Assembly (NCBI GenBank): GCA_003833135.1
Contig: QZLH01000395.1
Coordinates: 1-34,764 of the forward strand
Source: Oehlia diaphana
Lineage: Eukaryota > Glomeromycota > Glomeromycetes > Glomerales > Glomeraceae
DNA length: 34,764 nucleotides
Reading direction: 5' to 3'
Part shown: in pieces, positions 10,634-22,604 of the stretch
Layout: every line of letters starts with the position of its first letter
How positions within the stretch are numbered: position 1 is the stretch's first letter
The notes under the pieces: generated by a model
Database searches by the model: none
The model's input: the letters and a program-made list of their open reading frames with translations, nothing else
What the model was told of the DNA's origin: nothing
Translations under genes and position numbers: made by a program

Positions 10634-13600
10634 ATTGTATATATTTTTATATAATAAAACGTAAAGTATATCGTTATATAATTATCGTTAAAAATTATTA
10701 TTACTTATTAATATAATATTTCTCTCTTTAGTTCGTTCTTTAAAAAAAAAAAAGAAAAAATAATTTTTTTTTTTTTTTGAGAAAGATGAACAGAGAAAAT
10801 AAAAAGTTACAAAAATGTAACCTTTATATAAGAAATTTTTTTTCTCTCATTGATATTGATTTTTTTATATATCGCAATGATATCAGATCGGATTATAAAA
10901 AAATTTATTATATATGATATAGAAAGTTTGTAAGAATTTCTAAATAAAGATTAATACATAAACCTAAAAATACATGCTGTTATGCTTAAATCTTATTTTT
11001 TACTTACTTAAATTGTGATCAGTGCAATTTTTTTTTTAGAGTTTAGGCTTAAAAACGTAATACGGTAAATTCTATTTTTAATCATAAATGCATAAATGAT
11101 GATTCAATTTTATAAATGTGGATTATATGATATATAATTGGAAATTATGGATCATTCCAAAGAATTACCAAATTTCTTGTGGTTACTGTTCCGTGAAAAT
11201 CTCCATTGTGTTCTGATTGTCTTCCAAAATAAAAATATGGTCGGAATTTGTCATTTTTAATGACCGGAAAAAAAAGATGATGATTTTTTTTTTTTAAAAA
11301 AAAAAAAATTTCATTATCTGTTTATCCTTATTTTTAGAAAAAATCAAATAAATTTATCGTTCTTTTTTTTTATGTTATGCAATATTGAGTAAGAATCATC
11401 GTTTCACATGTTCATTAATCTCTCCCTTTTTTATAATTCTTATATGGATATCATTTGAAATTTAGAAATTCTATTTGTAAGCCACTTTCTTTATCGTGAT
11501 TCGTGAGAACGGAGTCATTCTCCATAATAAGTAATTATCATATTAAATATTTTATGTAACGTATTACCCTTGCCTTTCGGCGAGAATTCTCTCGCGTTTG
11601 ATTTAGTTACAGCATGATATTTGCGTAAAATTTACATAATTCTACTTATAAAAATAAAAAGTTACCCGAACTTTCTTGATTTCTTGTATGACAAATAATA
11701 AACAATAATGTACAGTACGGCTCCGGATGAGAAAAACATTTAATTAATTAAATCAGAAATATCTTTTTTTTTTTTTTTTTTTTTTAAACATAAAAATAAA
11801 AAAAAAATTGATTTTAAAAAATAAATTGATTTAGTAAATATTTATTTATTTTTACTAAAGAAAGTAATGACCGAATTTTATAAATGAATAATATTTTTGT
11901 CATTGTAGAAGACGGGAAGAGGAATTTATCAATAAAAAAAAAAAATCTTTATTGGTAACACAACATTTGATATTAATATAATTTCTAGATTATTTATCTA
12001 TATATTATCTGTACATTTATTTTGTTACCAGTTACATAAAAACTTAAACTAATTGTTCGGGGTGTTACAGCATCAGTTATTGGCGTTAGGGAATGTGATG
12101 AGTATTTGATGACATGAATAGCATTGAAATAAGCACTGAATAGCATAAATAGCGTAAAATAATGTAAAATAGCGTAAAAGACTCGCATAACATAAATAAT
12201 GTAAATAAATGCAATATACAGTATAATGTCACCGCATTAATTGTCACGTATTATTTGACACCTGTATTGTGTATGGTGTGACACAAATAGCTTCAATGAA
12301 AATAACGGAGATAAATTTAACTCGCATCAAAATATTATTTCATTGAAATGATTACTAGGATAGGTAAAAATAATGGAAAGTTCCTATATGAACACAAAAA
12401 TCATGTAATATACATAGCACATACAGTTTATAGTGTATATATTTTATACTTAATTAAGAAATATAATATTTAATATAAGAATAAAAAAAGGTTATTTACA
12501 TGTTACGATGCACTGCAATAAGTTGAGTTAAAATTCATGTGATCGAAAGTTGCAATCAGTTGCCATCCTCAAAGATTAAAAACATTTGAGTTTTTGGATT
12601 ATTGGATTATTGAAATTTTTATAATTCAAAACCAAATTTATATACGTATGATCTTTAATCTTTCTTTAACTACTGTATTAGGATTTAAATTAATTGGTAG
12701 ATTGTCGGACAAAAGATGATGCATTTAAAATGAATGCTTTATTTGATACATTTATTGATAATTTATAATTGAATAATAATTTTAAATAAAAGATATTAAA
12801 AATAATTGGAGTGGTGACATGTAATTTATGATTTTCAAATAAATGATGGACAACGAATAATTGTTCTATTATTCTTTCGGTAAAACACAGTATTTTAACA
12901 TCTGTATGGGCATTTATATGAAATAACTTTAATATGCGAAATTTTACCCGAAAATCATTGATTTTAGGTTAGTCATTACATTCAATGCGCAATCTGAATG
13001 ATATCACTTTTAAAATTTTAATAGCAAGATTTTTTTTTTTCGTGCAGCAAAAAGAATCAGCTTGAATTTTATATCCTTGTTTGATAAAAAATATGTAATT
13101 TCCTATCTATCATAAGTAAAGCTCATTATATTCTTTAAAAAGTAGTTTCAATATCTCCTTGATAAATATTATTTAAATTCAAGATCCAAATTTTACATAA
13201 TTTTCGTATCCAATGATAATTGATAATCATATTGAGAAGATTAGGTATTTTTTTTATAACCTCAATATTGTATTTTTTTTTTACTAATAATTATGACTAC
13301 TGTTATTTGATAAACAAAATAAATCAGTTTGAATTAGTTTAACTTCTACAAAATTCACACACTTATTCAAATATATACTTGTAACAAACTAAGACCAGCA
13401 TGATTGATTATTATTAATAGCTTGTATGTAATATATATTTACAAATAAGAATGACTGAATGTGAACCAAGAATGACCATTATTTGTCAATAATGTACTTT
13501 AAATTAATAGCTTTATGAATCAAAATGATGATAAACATTTTAACTTTTTCATAAATTAATGTGACTTAATATGATTTATTTTCTATGCTTCATCTAACCA

Positions 13601-14422
13601 AAGTGTGGTTTGTCATATCTGCTTTAATGATGACAATTCAACTGAAAATGGATCAGATGATTAATTCCAATATAATATTAGAGTTCAGCTCTTTATTAGT
13701 AATTTTTTATTTATTTATTTTAAAAAGATTATTGTAAACTATAGAGAATTATTATTTCATATCTTTATTATATATATATTTTATTTTAAGAAAGATGCAG
13801 TTGAGATGCAATTCTTCCACTCTAGACTTTAGTATAAAGGCCGATCAAACTTTGCAGTTCTATAACTGCTTCAAATAACACAGTGGTTCCTGACTAAGTA
13901 ATTATTGACTTGGAATATTGTTATAATTTCATAGGTGTAGTTCAATAGCAGAAAATGACAATGAATCATTTTCTTGTGAATCGTTGTTCATTTTTTGGTT
14001 AAAAGCACGTTTTTTGAAAGAAATCTCAAAATTGTTCTCTTAAAAACTACACATGCTAAAATTTCATTTCGCTTTCCCTTTTTCGTTCTAACTGATGATT
14101 TCGATATGGCATTGACACGAAGTCACGAAGCTTCAGAATACAATACAATTGCACGGACAATTTTTATTACGCGAAAAGCATTTACATGTCCGAAGGAGTT
14201 ACTGTGCCACATTATTACATTATTATTTTTTTATTTTTTTATAAAGGACAAGATCGTCATAAAATATGAATCATGGCTCAAATATTGCAAATAAAAAACA
14301 ATTTCGCATTATCTTTTTATTAAAACTACAATTTAAAGGCTTTTTTTTTCTTAATCAAGATTATAATAAGAAATCATATTATAAGCATAAATATTATTAA
14401 TGAACTTTACTGAAAACCCCTT
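10634..14422. other. 3.8-kb AT-rich intergenic region
   Basis: No convincing gene was found on either strand in this region between the SOD start and the EF1-gamma stop. It contains many homopolymers (for example about 10740-10777, 11284-11309, 11763-11785). At about 12125-12205 there are imperfect repeats of AATAGCGTAAAA / AATAATGTAAA. A stretch at about 13790-13900 is less AT-rich. The open frame at 13995-14294 starts with TTG and resembles no family I know. The first few hundred bases likely hold the SOD promoter. Confidence 0.4.
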
Positions 14423-16733
14423 TTATTTGAAGATTTTACCATCCGCGTATTTTTTGCCATCGAGATGACCATCCCAAGCCTATATATAATCAAAGATTAT
14501 AGTAAGGTTATTTAATAAAGAAATATAACAATAATAATAATAATAATAATTATAATAATAAGCTTACAATATAATCCTCGAAACTTGATTTGACAGAAGG
14601 ATCTGTGTGATCTACCTTTTTGAAAGTATAACTTTCAAAATCCGCGGCATCATACACTAAAATAAACAATTAAGGATTTATTAATCAAAACATTTATTGA
14701 TTTGAAAATAAAAAGCATATTAACCTTCTTCAGGTACTTCTTGACCACGAATCACAAAGTAGCCAGCAATTGAATTCGCGTTGTCTACATAATTAAAAGA
14801 AAAAAAATTTAATACTTTGAGACCTTAAACGCATGTTGTACGCATGAATAAAATTTTCGATAAATTGATACTTACCCTCGCCTAATACAACTAAACTTCC
14901 AAATGCATATTTCCGAGCTCTTTCCAATCGGTTGAAAAATCCACCAATGAGATTGGAACTCATAAACACTTTGGTTAATTCATCGTTATATTTATAATCC
15001 ACGCGCCAAATAGAATAACCCTCTGGGTCAAAATGTTCCCAAAACCAATTGATGGCTGTCGGACGAGTGTCATTATTGGAATAAACTCTTTTCCATTCCT
15101 CTAAATTAAGTGAACTGGGAGGCAATGAATCTAGCTTGCTCTTGGGTTTAGGTGCAGGTTTTTCTTCCTCTTCATCCACATCAGCTACATCAACTGCTTT
15201 AGGTTTTGCTTCTTTTTCTTTCTTGGGTTGTTCTTTCTTTTCCTTTTTCGGTGCTATTTGTTTTATAAAAAGGAATCTTTGAAAAAAACGAGATAATAAA
15301 AAGAGAGAAGTTTAAAGTATAACATACGAGTATATTCAACGGCAACATCTGCAAGGGTTACGTCGCCCAAAACCTTCTTGAAAGCAGGTTGATTAATAAG
15401 TGTAGTATACCATCGAGTAAGATTCGGATGTTCTTTGCGATATCCTGCGTCTAAAACCAGCTTGAAAGGCAAATAAAGAGAAGTTGAAACTGCAACATCA
15501 GCTAATGTGATTCTTTCTCCGACCAAATAAGTTTTGTTTAACAAGATTTTTTCCAAAATATCCAGGGATTTTTTCAAACCAGCTACTGCTTGGTTATGAG
15601 CCTTTATGAACGAAAAACAGATTATTAGCAATAAGGATTTTATTTATTTATTTTAAAAAAAGGAGTATAATTACAGCTTTATTATATGGAGTTATTCCTA
15701 AAATTGGGTTAACCCAAGTATTGGCATGAGGAGTAATTTCATTTTCGGCAAAAAGAATATAATGTACAACTTGCGCCCTCTCTCTACTGTTCGTTCCCAA
15801 TAGGTGGGTACTTTCTTTATAATTAGCAACTATATTTTATTCAAATATATATCGTTAGTATTAATACAGAACTCAATAGTAATAATATTTAAAATTAATA
15901 TGTTTGCTTGCTTTCAGAAAAACTAAATTCGATCATATGAAATTTCAGCCAGGGATAACTGTTTTAAAATATTCTCATCATATAGAGCAAGTGTTCATTT
16001 ATCATGAAAATTCATTTTAATTGTCAAAATTGTCTCACAATTCCTTCATAAAAATATATATTTAAGTAATAATTGTGATAATAAGTTCTATGCTTACCAT
16101 AATACGCAATAGCACCGGACTCGTTAAGATAGACATCTCCCTGAGTACTTTCAAAAGCGGGGACCTGTAATTTAAAGATTATACGCGTTAGTTATGTTAT
16201 TTCTTTCTGTATAATATGTTATTTGTAACGCGTAGCCGTCATGAATAAGGTAAAATCAATTCAAAATTTTTTTGATTTGACAAAAAAATTTAAAAAACAA
16301 TATATTCAATTCAATAACTTACTTTTTCATTATGGAATTTTTCCAAGTGTTCGGGTTTTTTATTATCTTTACCGATTTCAAATTCGGCAATCTCTACTTC
16401 AAGTTCATTATAATGTGCGGCAATAAGAATCTTGAAGACACGAGGATTGTTAGGATAACAATAGATTTTCTAAATATATAAAAAATAAGTTATAAAAATA
16501 AAATAAAGGTTAATATTTTATCCTGTTCTAAATTTACTACAAATTCTTATTATTATTTCGTTATTTCGGAATCTATTAACATAATTGAATTTACGACTCG
16601 CATTATTGATACAAAGTTTTTAATATTGCTTGCTCACACAGCATATAATTTTTCTTTTTAGCGACTGTACAATCGGAACTTCCTGCAAAAACCCAGTAAA
16701 ACTTTTCAAATTACTTACGCCAATAGGTGCCAT
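14423..16733 (-). CDS. EEF1G: Translation elongation factor 1-gamma (eEF1B gamma)
   Basis: Nine exons (16733-16719, 16469-16323, 16164-16098, 15829-15675, 15601-15328, 15253-14876, 14784-14725, 14656-14568, 14479-14423) join to 413 residues, the usual family length. The N-terminal glutathione-transferase-like fold runs from about 1-200 (MAPIG, KIYCYPNNPRVFKILIAA; then helices around TYLVGERITLADVAVS). A Lys/Glu/Pro-rich linker runs from about 212-255 and is followed by the conserved EF1G C-terminal domain (SLNLEEWKRVYSNND, WFWEHFDPEGYSIWRVDYKY, IAGYFVIRGQEVPEE) ending ADGKIFK. The protein anchors the nucleotide-exchange subunits of the eEF1 complex that recharges eEF1A with GTP. The first exon codes only five residues. 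Its start lies about 310 bases from that of the divergent SHMT gene. Confidence 0.97.
14528..14560. repeat. (AAT)n microsatellite in the last EF1-gamma intron
   Basis: About ten imperfect AAT triplets lie inside the intron between the last two EF1-gamma exons, a placement like that of the triplet repeat in NDUFS6. Confidence 0.8.
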
Positions 16734-17043
16734 TTCTCCGAATTATATTACAAATATCAAAGATCAAGAAAAAAATTTTTAACCGCAAAAATTAGATCAA
16801 ATTTCCCTACGCAAAAAAAAATCAGGCGTCCAATCATATATTTGCGAATTATGATTTTTTATTGGGCGGTTGGAACGTTGGATCTGCGCGTTCAGGGACG
16901 TATTTAGATACTTTCTGCTATTTAGATATTATCTGTTATTTAGATAATTATTTAGATCTGTACATAAAAAAAAAAATCTTTTTTTCAAGTTTTTTTCGCT
17001 GTAATTTTTTTTTACATAATTTACATATTAAAATAATACTAAA
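16734..17043. promoter_or_regulatory. Shared upstream region of EF1-gamma (-) and SHMT (+)
   Basis: The start codons of two divergent housekeeping genes are separated by about 310 bases, so both promoters must lie in or overlap this stretch unless they extend into the genes. It has a more GC-rich centre (about 16860-16910, including GGGCGGTTGGAACG) between A/T-rich sides, and a run of TTAGATA-type repeats at about 16903-16952. No specific factor site can be named. Confidence 0.55.
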
Positions 17044-18832
17044 ATGACCTCTGTTCGTGAAGTTGATACTTGGGTATGATATTACATTATATTATTAAAA
17101 GTTTGATTTGTTGTAAATTTGCATACTAAACTTTGCTATATCATACTTTAGAATAATTTCCTTAATGCTCCCTTGCAAGAAGATGACAAAGAAATTTATG
17201 ATTTAATTCAAAAAGAGAAATATAGACAATTCTCTGGCTTAGAGCTAATTGCTTCGGAGGTATAAGCTAATGAAAATTTTTTTTTATGTTTATGATAAGG
17301 AAAAATATAATATGAAATAATCTATCAAATCTAATTATCACAGAACTTTACATCCTTGGCGGTTATGGAAGCTAATGGGTCTCCGTTGACAAATAAGTAT
17401 TCTGAAGGTCTTCCTGGGGCTCGTTATTATGGTGGCAATGAATTCATTGATCAAGTCGAAAATGTTTGTCGTAAACGTGCTTTGCAAGCTTTTCGCTTAA
17501 ATCCCGAAGAATGGGGCGTTAATGTTCAATCTTATTCTGGAAGTACTGCCAATTTTTCGGCATTAACGGCATTGATCCAGCCTCACGATCGTTTGATGGG
17601 ATTAGATTTGCCCTCGGGCGGACACTTAACTCACGGTTGGCAAACTTCCAAGAAAAAGATTTCTTCTTCTTCTATATATTTTGAATCCATGCCATATCAA
17701 GTCAATCCAGAAACTGGACTTATTGATTATGATCGTCTTGAAGAAAATTCTAATCTCTTTCGTCCCAAATTAATTATATGTGGAGCTAGTGCGTACACAC
17801 GTGACTGGGAATACGCTAAGCTTAGGAAGATCGCCGATAAACATGGCGCGTATTTAATGGCTGATATTGCTCATATCAGTGGCTTAGTTGCTGGCCAAGA
17901 AGCTAATAATCCCTTTGAACTATGTGATGTAGTTACAACTACTACTCATAAAACTTTGAGGGGTCCGCGTGCTGGATTGATCTTTTTCCGAAAAAAGGAT
18001 GATCTAGAAAATCGTGTAAATAATGCCGTGTTTCCTTCATGTCAAGGAGGACCTCATAACAATACTATTGCTGCAGTTGCAGTTGCGCTTAAGCATGCAG
18101 CTTCTCCGGAATTCAAACAATATGCTAAACAGGTACGTGCCAATGCTAAAGCTTTAGGTGAAGCTCTTGTCAATTATGAGTATAAATTAGTTACTGGTGG
18201 TACGGACAATCATTTGATTCTCTGGGACCTGAGACCACTTAAACTTACTGGCAGTAAGGTAGAAAAAATTTGCGATATGGTTAAGTACGTATATCGAATA
18301 TATAATATTTTTTTTTTTTTAAAAAAAAAAATTTTTAACTTGTAATTATTATTTCAGCATTACTGTGAATAAAAATTCTATTCCTGGCGATGTTAACATG
18401 TTGGCACCAGGTGGTGTACGTATTGGTACTTCTGCATTGACATCAAGAAGTTTCAGGGAGCAGGATTTTGTTAAAGTTGCAGAGTATTTGCATCGTGCTG
18501 TTCAAATTGCTCTTTCAGTTCAAGTAAGTTCTTCCTCTACCTTGAATGTGTTTTGTACTTAATAAGCATAGATACATTTATGGTTCCTCCCTTTTTTTAA
18601 AAAAAGGAAAAAGCAGGCAGCAAAATGATGAAAGACTTTGTAATGGCATGTCAAGATAATGATGACATAGCAAATCTGAAAAAGGAAGTTGAAACTTTTT
18701 CTACATCTTTCCCAATGCCAGGTACTATTTATTTATTTTTGAATTTATTAAATATATTAAAACAGCATTACTAATATCAGTTTTATAGGATTCGATCCAA
18801 GCAATTTGACTAATTCAACTTCGTCCGAATAA
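17044..18832 (+). CDS. SHMT: Serine hydroxymethyltransferase, cytosolic type
   Basis: Six exons (17044-17073, 17152-17259, 17344-18284, 18358-18523, 18607-18721, 18789-18832) give 467 residues. The enzyme interconverts serine plus tetrahydrofolate with glycine plus 5,10-methylene-tetrahydrofolate, using pyridoxal phosphate. Visible hallmarks are [38 protein letters not shown], the cofactor-contacting [10 protein letters not shown], the Schiff-base lysine in [29 protein letters not shown], and the C-terminal [14 protein letters not shown]. The N-terminus ([10 protein letters not shown]) lacks a mitochondrial presequence, so the product should be cytosolic. The acceptor of exon 5 is AAAAAAAG, unusually poor in pyrimidines. 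The gene is divergent from EF1-gamma and convergent with NOP58. Confidence 0.97.
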
Positions 18833-19518
18833 TTATCATAAAATGATGTTGTAGACTGGTTTATTATATATACACTAATTTATAAACACAGATTCTTAAA
18901 TAGAGTAAAAGTATTAGTCCGTTATATATAATGTAAAATAAATGATTATTTTTGAACATTTGAAAAATTGTAAAAAAAGGATAAACTATTTTAATTATTA
19001 GTATAAAATCATTTTATTGATTATTTAGAAATCGTCAATTTTGTCGCTGTGTTCGAGAAGAGTATTTATATTTTTCTAATTTGTTCATTTCGAATAAAAA
19101 ACAATACAATTATGTAAAACTAAACTATGTAAATTACTCAATAAAGCAAATTACGCAATACAGAATAATACAGTAAAGATTGTTCCAAATGTTGATAAGA
19201 TTCCCTTTGATTTCCCTTTAAATTCCTAAATTATTACCATATTAGTATATCATCAACATAGCAAAATTATTAATGTTATCATTAAAAATATACGACATTA
19301 TTATTTTAAAAAGAAAAAAAAATTCAAAATAATTCAAAAATCATATAGTAATCAAAGAACAAATTTGCTCTAGATTTTCTTTATTTCAAAGTTTTTAAGA
19401 TTTTTTTTTTTATTTTCTTTTAAAAGATTTTCTTGCAGTTAAAACTAAAATATGTTATTAAATAATTATTTCGAAAAAAGAAAAAATAAATAACAATTAT
19501 TGGATAGTATTCATTTCT
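18833..19518. other. Intergenic region between convergent SHMT and NOP58 3' ends
   Basis: AT-rich DNA with AATAAA-like signals near 18938, 19097 and 19139 that could serve SHMT, and others on the minus strand for NOP58. No gene or structured repeat is recognised. Confidence 0.45.
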
Positions 19519-22095
19519 TTAGTGGGCTTTCTTCTTGTCCTTTTTATCTTTCTTATCCTTTTTCTACCAAAGTAAATAATAAATTTTAGATATACATTTA
19601 TTTATTTATTTATTTTTTGCACAGTTATAAAATCTAAAATAATATTTTACCTTTGTCTTCGGTTTTTCGGCCTTTTTAACTTCTTTAACTGATTCTTTTT
19701 CCTCTTCTTTTTCTTCTTCTTTTTCCTTCTCTTTTTCCTTCTCTTTCTGCTTTCCTTTATCTAATTTTTTCTTTACATCCTTTTCTTCTTTTGGTTTTAC
19801 TTTCTCAGCTTTCTCTTTTTTCTCTTCAGAAGATTTCTTGGCTTGCTTAGCTTTCTTTTCAGATTTTGATGTTTCTTTTTCTTCATCCTCTTCAGTTTTC
19901 TTACGTTTTTTTGAAACTTTCTCTTTCGGCTCAATAACATTTGTTGATGTAGCTACTGTATGATCAGATGCTTTCTTCTTTTTCTTTTCTTTTTTGTCCT
20001 TATCCTTACCTTCCTTAGCTTTTATTTTTTTAGGTGGTTGTTCCTTTTTCTGCTCAGCCTCCAGTTTTTGTTTCTTTGCCTTCTTTTTCTTGCTTTTATC
20101 CTTTGATTTGACATCGCTTGGTTTTTCATCGCTTGATTCATCACTTGATTCATTATCACTTGATTTATTGTCTTCTTCAGACTCTTCTTCGCTAGTCGCA
20201 TCCTCACTTTCTTCCTCAGCAGATATATCTTCAGCTTTACGTTTTATGCCAACAGTACTGACTTCAGCTGATTTACTAGAACCTGCTACACCATATTCAG
20301 CTGATTTACTAGAGCCAGCTACGTCAGCGGATGGATTATACGTAGGTGCAGTTCTATATTATTTCCGAGATCAAAGAAAAAAATTTTTTTTTTGATTTCT
20401 TATATTATCATCATTATGATAGGAAATCACACTACTACGTAAAAAAACTTACGAAACAAGCTTGAGGTCAGTCTTTTGTTTTTTCCCTTTATCTTTTTCT
20501 GTTTTTGTTCCAGAATCACCATTACGTCCTTCTAAGATTCGTATTCTTTTTTCAATCTGTTTACGATTTGAATGACCCATTTCTGCTTGTACATCCTTTT
20601 CTTCTGATAAAGCATCAAAACGAGTTGCGAGTGAAGATTTTGTGGCGACCAGCCTAGCTACCTATTACGTAAAAAATTGTAATAATAAAATCAGTAAAAT
20701 TAATTTACTATATTGAATAAATTTAATGTTTATTCATTATATACCTTGCCTTTATTTTTAGGAGCTGCTTGACCAACCAAACTAGCATGGTAAATTAAGC
20801 CATATTTAGGCGTATTATTTTTTGTTTTTAAAGCTCTGAAAAGAGCCTTTTCTGCACCTAAAATCTGTACAGTACTAGCTGGATGTTTGGCAAGATTAAG
20901 CAGACTTCCCGAATGTGCAATCAATCTGGCACCAACCAATTCGCCTACTATAGTTGTCAAATTTGGTGCAATCGCCAGCATTCGATTTTTAAGGTATTCG
21001 TAAAGTTCTGCACGGTATTCAGTTAAGTTGATTACTTGTTCGCATCCCATTATAATATTATCAATATCTTCTCTTGAAATTTCGGATCCCATGGATATTT
21101 CGGCTGCTTCTTTCAATTCCTTTTCTAAATCTTCTGGAAGTATTTCTGAAAGATCTGTTGTCTGTGCATTAGATCTGAATCCTATCAATATACATGTATC
21201 AGATAATTTCAAAATTAATAATTAATGATCGCAAGTACATTTCAATGTAGAATCTACGTACCCATAGTTTTAATTACTTTTGCATATGCCAAATTATCAA
21301 CCACAATTTTTGACATTTCTGGAAAATGCCAACCATACCATTCTTTAACTCTCATCGCGTAAGTATTTAATTCTTTATCCAAATCATCTAACAAACCAAT
21401 TGCTTGAATGATCATATTATCAACTTTATCTGGTGAAAATTTCAATTTATGGCGAGACAAGGAATGAGAAAGACCCAAAGACATCTGACTTATATCATCA
21501 GATTTTATGCCGGTAATTAATGAATCAAGCTGTTGTTTAATTCCTCGATATAGTTCAACGACAGTTTCGTTAGATATAACCTGAATACCAAATTTTTTGC
21601 TAATAGTGGCACCTACAGATTATTTTATTACAATATGAAGAAAATAAGATTATTTTGACGCGTAAGTAATTACTATAACCGATAAATTTCATCAATTATA
21701 AAAATTCGATTTAAATTATTACCAATTTTTGGTTCCATAACAGCAAGCTTTTCGCTTGATACCTCTATTTTTTCAAAAGATTCTTTCAAAAACTTTTTCA
21801 AATCTTTTGAAAGTTTCCCCTCTAAGAGATCACTAACTGAGGCAACTGCTTCGCTCATGTTTTCGAACTTTTGGAAATCAACAAGTTTTACGCTTAATAA
21901 TATGAATTAATTAATATAGTGAATATACTACAGATCACGAAATCCACAACTTTAAACTTTGAAAAATACGTACGTTTTCTTGGCCGCCTCCGGCGTTTCA
22001 AAATCTTTCCATAGTTCATCTGGTTCTCTTAATTTACCTTCTTTTAACACTTCAAACAGCGCGTAGCCGGCTGCTGTTTCGAAAAGAACGAGCAT
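19519..22095 (-). CDS. NOP58: Box C/D snoRNP core protein NOP58
   Basis: Seven exons (22095-21974, 21892-21723, 21612-21262, 21181-20745, 20661-20453, 20353-19651, 19563-19519) give 678 residues. The NOP5 N-terminal domain (about 1-66) opens [23 protein letters not shown]-like coiled-coil part contains [18 protein letters not shown], and the Nop domain includes [38 protein letters not shown] and [15 protein letters not shown], ending around residue 410. These contact guide RNA and the 15.5K/Snu13 protein so that fibrillarin can methylate rRNA. The tail from about residue 440 is an unusually long Lys/Glu/Asp/Ser-rich region ending [14 protein letters not shown]. Yeast and animal proteins are about 510-530 residues, so most of the extra length is tail. 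It is NOP58 rather than NOP56, judged from the N-terminus and the KKD/E tail. Confidence 0.95.
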
Positions 22096-22333
22096 TAATA
22101 TTATTCTTAGTAGTGCCTCTAGAAAAAAAATGGGCAATAATATGCAGAATATGAAACAGAACGAATTAATGAAATAGTAGTCATTCACGACAAAAAAAAA
22201 AAAAAAAATTAATTTTTCAATAATCACTAGATGAGATTATACAGAATTACAGATTGACCGTCTTCTTTATCATCACATAAAAATTAAACAATAATATTGT
22301 AATAAAATAATCTGAAAGTTAAGACAAAGAATG

Positions 22334-22430
22334 GCCCGGCTGGCGTAATCGGATAACGCACCAGACTTCTAATGAATGTAAAATTCAGTTGGGTATCTGG
22401 GGATTGCGGGTTCGAGTCCCGCGTCGGGTA
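22334..22430 (+). tRNA. tRNA-Arg-UCU: tRNA-Arg(UCU) with a 23-base intron
   Basis: The acceptor stem GCCCGGC (22334-22340) pairs with GTCGGGT (22423-22429) with G-U pairs, followed by discriminator A. The D arm is GCGT/ACGC, the anticodon stem CCAGA/TCTGG, and the T arm GCGGG-TTCGAGT-CCCGC. The anticodon TCT is at 22368-22370. The intron occupies 22372-22394, one base 3' of the anticodon, which is the canonical tRNA intron site. The mature molecule would be 74 bases before CCA addition. Confidence 0.93.
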
Positions 22431-22443
22431 CAAGACGGATTCA

Positions 22444-22453
22444 TTTTTTTTTT
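22444..22453 (+). terminator. RNA polymerase III T-run terminator
   Basis: Ten consecutive T follow 14 bases after the tRNA-Arg discriminator base, as expected for Pol III termination. Confidence 0.8.
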
Positions 22454-22604
22454 CGAATAAGAAAATTGTATTATATCACGAAAATTATTTTATTTCACGA
22501 AAACCGTTTTACTCAATAATCTTTTTGAATCTTGCTTTTTTAACGAGTCTTTATTTTTCCTTTTTCTTTTTTAGATTTTTGGTAACTAAAAGTTTTTTTC
22601 AAAA

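Noticed and set aside
13995..14294. 99-codon open frame in the intergenic region before EF1-gamma
   Set aside because: It starts with TTG, has no family resemblance, and ends in a Phe/Tyr-rich tail translated from T-rich DNA. It is consistent with chance.
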